Shown here: positions 5,141 through 6,678 of the stretch, piece after piece
Layout: each line of letters starts with the position of its first letter
Position numbering within the stretch: the first letter of the stretch is position 1
NCBI GenBank assembly: GCA_025351125.1
Contig: JANXWN010000318.1
Span: 1 to 6,678, forward strand
From: Caulobacteraceae bacterium
GTDB lineage: Bacteria > Pseudomonadota > Alphaproteobacteria > Caulobacterales > Caulobacteraceae
Direction of reading: 5' to 3'
Length of the DNA: 6,678 bases
Translations under genes and position numbers: made by a program
Notes under the pieces: model-generated
Told to the model about the DNA's origin: nothing
Databases searched by the model: none
What the model saw: only the letters and a program-made list of their open reading frames with translations

Positions 5141-6678
5141 AGTCATGGCGGATGCAACCCGGAATCCAAACGACGACTTTTCCCCCATGGCCGGCTCGAA
5201 ACTGTGGGTGGCGGGGATTGTGTTGGCCTTTGCCAATTTTATCGTTTTGCTCGACACCACCATCGCCAACGTATCGGTGCCAAATATCGCCGGTGGGTTG
5301 GCGGTTTCGCCCAGTCAAGGCACCTGGGTCATCACCTCCTATGCCGTTGCGGAGGCTATCACCGTCCCGTTGACCGGCTGGTTGGCGCAAAGGTTTGGCG
5401 CGGTGCGCGTCTTCTCCGTCGCCATGCTCGGCTTTGGCGCCTGTTCCGCCCTATGTGGTTTGGCGTCGTCGCTGGGATTTTTGGTGTTTTGTCGGATACT
5501 GCAAGGTCTGGCGGGTGGGCCGATGATTCCGTTGTCGCAAACTCTGCTGCGGCGAATATTCCCGTCTCACCTGCAACCGACCGCTCTGGGGTTGTGGGCG
5601 ATGACCACCGTCGTGGCCCCGATCGCGGGACCGCTCCTGGGCGGCGTAATCGTCGACAACGCCGGTTGGCCGTGGGTATTTTATATTAACGTGCCGTTTG
5701 CGGTGGTTGTTTCGGTGTTGGCGTGGCGCATGTTGATGCGGCACGAAACGCGGATAGAAAAACGTCCGATTGATCGGGTAGGGCTGGTTTTATTGGTGCT
5801 GTGGATCAGCGCCATGCAAATCATGCTGGACAAGGGCAAAGACCTCGATTGGTTCGACTCGCCGATCATCGTTGGTCTCGCGCTCGTTGCGGCGATCGGC
5901 TTTATCTCGTTCATTATTTGGGAGCTGACCGACGCCAATCCGGTCGTCAACCTGCGGGTGTTTCGCAACGGCGCCTTCTCCGCCGCAACCTTGGTCGGCA
6001 GCGTCGCCTACGGAACCTTTTTCTCGTCAGTCGTGCTCATCCCGCTGTGGCTCCAGACCAATATGGGCTATACGGCGACGTGGGCGGGACGGGCCATGGC
6101 GTTGACCGGCCTGTTCGCGGTAATACTTTCCCCCGTAGTGGCGCGACTGACCACGCGTGTCGATCTCAGAGCGATGGTATCGTTTGGCGTTGGGATTCTG
6201 GCCGCCATTTCGTTCTGGCGATCTGGCTTCACGACCGGTGCGGGGTTTTGGGACGTCGCCTTGCCGGTTCTGGCGCAGGGTGTCGCCATGCCGTTTTTCT
6301 TTATCCCCATAACCGCGCTGTCGTTGAGCGCGGTCAAGCCCTCGGACGTTGCATCCGCCGCCGGCCTCATGACTTTTACCCGCACCAGCAGCGCGGCGTT
6401 CTCGGTCTCGATTATGACCACGGCCTGGGAAAACACCGCCACGGTGCATCACACCGACCTTGCCGGAACGCTGAACCATCCCGGCGCCACGATCGACCGA
6501 ATGCGGGCGTTGGGGATGACGGCGGGCCAGGGCTTACAACAAGTCGATCGTCTCGTGCAGGGCCAGGCGGTGATGTTGGCCACCGACCACATCTTCTTGA
6601 TTAGCGCCGTTTTGCTGGCATGCGCGTCGGGCGCGATGTGGCTGGTGCCCAAACCCGCGCAGCGTCCGCCTCCCGACG
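5124..6678 (+). CDS. emrB: DHA2-family 14-helix drug/proton antiporter, EmrB type (3' end cut by window)
   Basis: This is the inner-membrane transporter of the tripartite pump, using the proton gradient to drive export. The frame gives 518 codons without a stop before the window ends; E. coli EmrB has 512 residues, so probably only a few residues are missing. Seen in order: helix 1 with LLDTTIANV (42-50, the motif D1 aspartate D44), motif A GWLAQRFG (85-92), motif B RILQGLAGGP (124-133), motif C APIAGPLLGG (165-174), WVFYINVPF (184-192), IMLDKGKDLDWF (233-244), WELTDANP (266-273) and YTATWAGRA (316-324). These follow EmrB closely. A large loop lies before the last helix (about 431-490), as in EmrB. 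The start is uncertain: ATG 5124 is the first after the upstream in-frame stop at 5103-5105, while 5145 and 5187 are alternatives that leave helix 1 intact. It lies 18 bp past emrA and shares its transcript. Confidence 0.96.
   Translation, partial: MKTVAKVMADATRNPNDDFSPMAGSKLWVAGIVLAFANFIVLLDTTIANVSVPNIAGGLAVSPSQGTWVITSYAVAEAITVPLTGWLAQRFGAVRVFSVAMLGFGACSALCGLASSLGFLVFCRILQGLAGGPMIPLSQTLLRRIFPSHLQPTALGLWAMTTVVAPIAGPLLGGVIVDNAGWPWVFYINVPFAVVVSVLAWRMLMRHETRIEKRPIDRVGLVLLVLWISAMQIMLDKGKDLDWFDSPIIVGLALVAAIGFISFIIWELTDANPVVNLRVFRNGAFSAATLVGSVAYGTFFSSVVLIPLWLQTNMGYTATWAGRAMALTGLFAVILSPVVARLTTRVDLRAMVSFGVGILAAISFWRSGFTTGAGFWDVALPVLAQGVAMPFFFIPITALSLSAVKPSDVASAAGLMTFTRTSSAAFSVSIMTTAWENTATVHHTDLAGTLNHPGATIDRMRALGMTAGQGLQQVDRLVQGQAVMLATDHIFLISAVLLACASGAMWLVPKPAQRPPPD

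Noticed and set aside
4683..5390. Long open frame on the minus strand spanning the emrA 3' end and emrB 5' end (235 codons)
   Set aside because: It lies antisense to two well-recognised genes. Its product is rich in Arg, Gly, His and Gln with no family resemblance, as expected for a shadow frame in GC-rich DNA.
5801..6604. Plus-strand open frame of 267 codons in another frame inside emrB
   Set aside because: The overlapping EmrB frame is continuous with conserved transporter motifs throughout. The alternative product is Arg/His/Gly-rich and resembles nothing I recognise.
5124..6678. Possible frameshift or pseudogene in the transporter, because only short plus-strand frames with stops were obvious in this part
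   Set aside because: Codon-by-codon reading of the frame beginning at 5124 runs uninterrupted to the window end with all DHA2 motifs. It lacks a stop only because the window ends.

Overview
The window is GC-rich bacterial chromosomal DNA from what looks like an alphaproteobacterium. The support is the SucC/SucD sequences, which are of the proteobacterial succinyl-CoA synthetase type, a NodT-family outer-membrane lipoprotein paired with an EmrAB-type pump, and the general codon bias. I cannot place it to order or genus from sequence alone. There are six protein-coding genes, two of them cut by the window edges. I found no RNA genes, mobile elements, CRISPR arrays or prophage signs.

Left half, minus strand (reading right to left): a TetR-family regulator (about 1728-2462), then sucC (544-1710, succinyl-CoA synthetase beta), then the first 161 codons of sucD (alpha subunit, running off the left edge). 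tetR and sucC are only 17 bp apart, and sucC and sucD are 59 bp apart. No terminator is visible between the three, so sucCD could receive transcription that starts at the regulator's promoter.

Right half, plus strand: a three-gene efflux operon in the order outer-membrane factor (2528-3958, NodT/TolC-like lipoprotein), periplasmic adaptor (3975-5105, EmrA/HlyD type) and inner-membrane 14-helix DHA2 transporter (from about 5124 to the right edge, EmrB type, lacking only its last residues and stop). Together they encode every layer of a tripartite drug/proton antiporter crossing both membranes. The pump proteins resemble E. coli EmrA and EmrB over nearly their full length, including the diagnostic EmrA stretch around residues 321-344.

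Control region: tetR and the pump operon diverge from a compact region at about 2456-2537. It holds a perfect 10-bp palindrome (ACCGTACGGT, 2496-2505) flanked by a third copy of the ACCGT half-site. A consensus TTGACA -35 box serves the pump operon, and there is a good opposing promoter candidate for tetR. Each -35 box appears to lie at or inside the start of the opposite gene. The simplest reading is a self-regulating TetR repressor that shuts both promoters until a pump substrate binds it.

Overall this is a conventional efflux locus beside TCA-cycle genes. The points worth a second look are the regulator's probable TTG start, the architecture of the shared promoter, the tetR-sucCD adjacency, and an odd 12-codon reading frame at the emrA/emrB junction. 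I see no evidence of a previously undescribed system.
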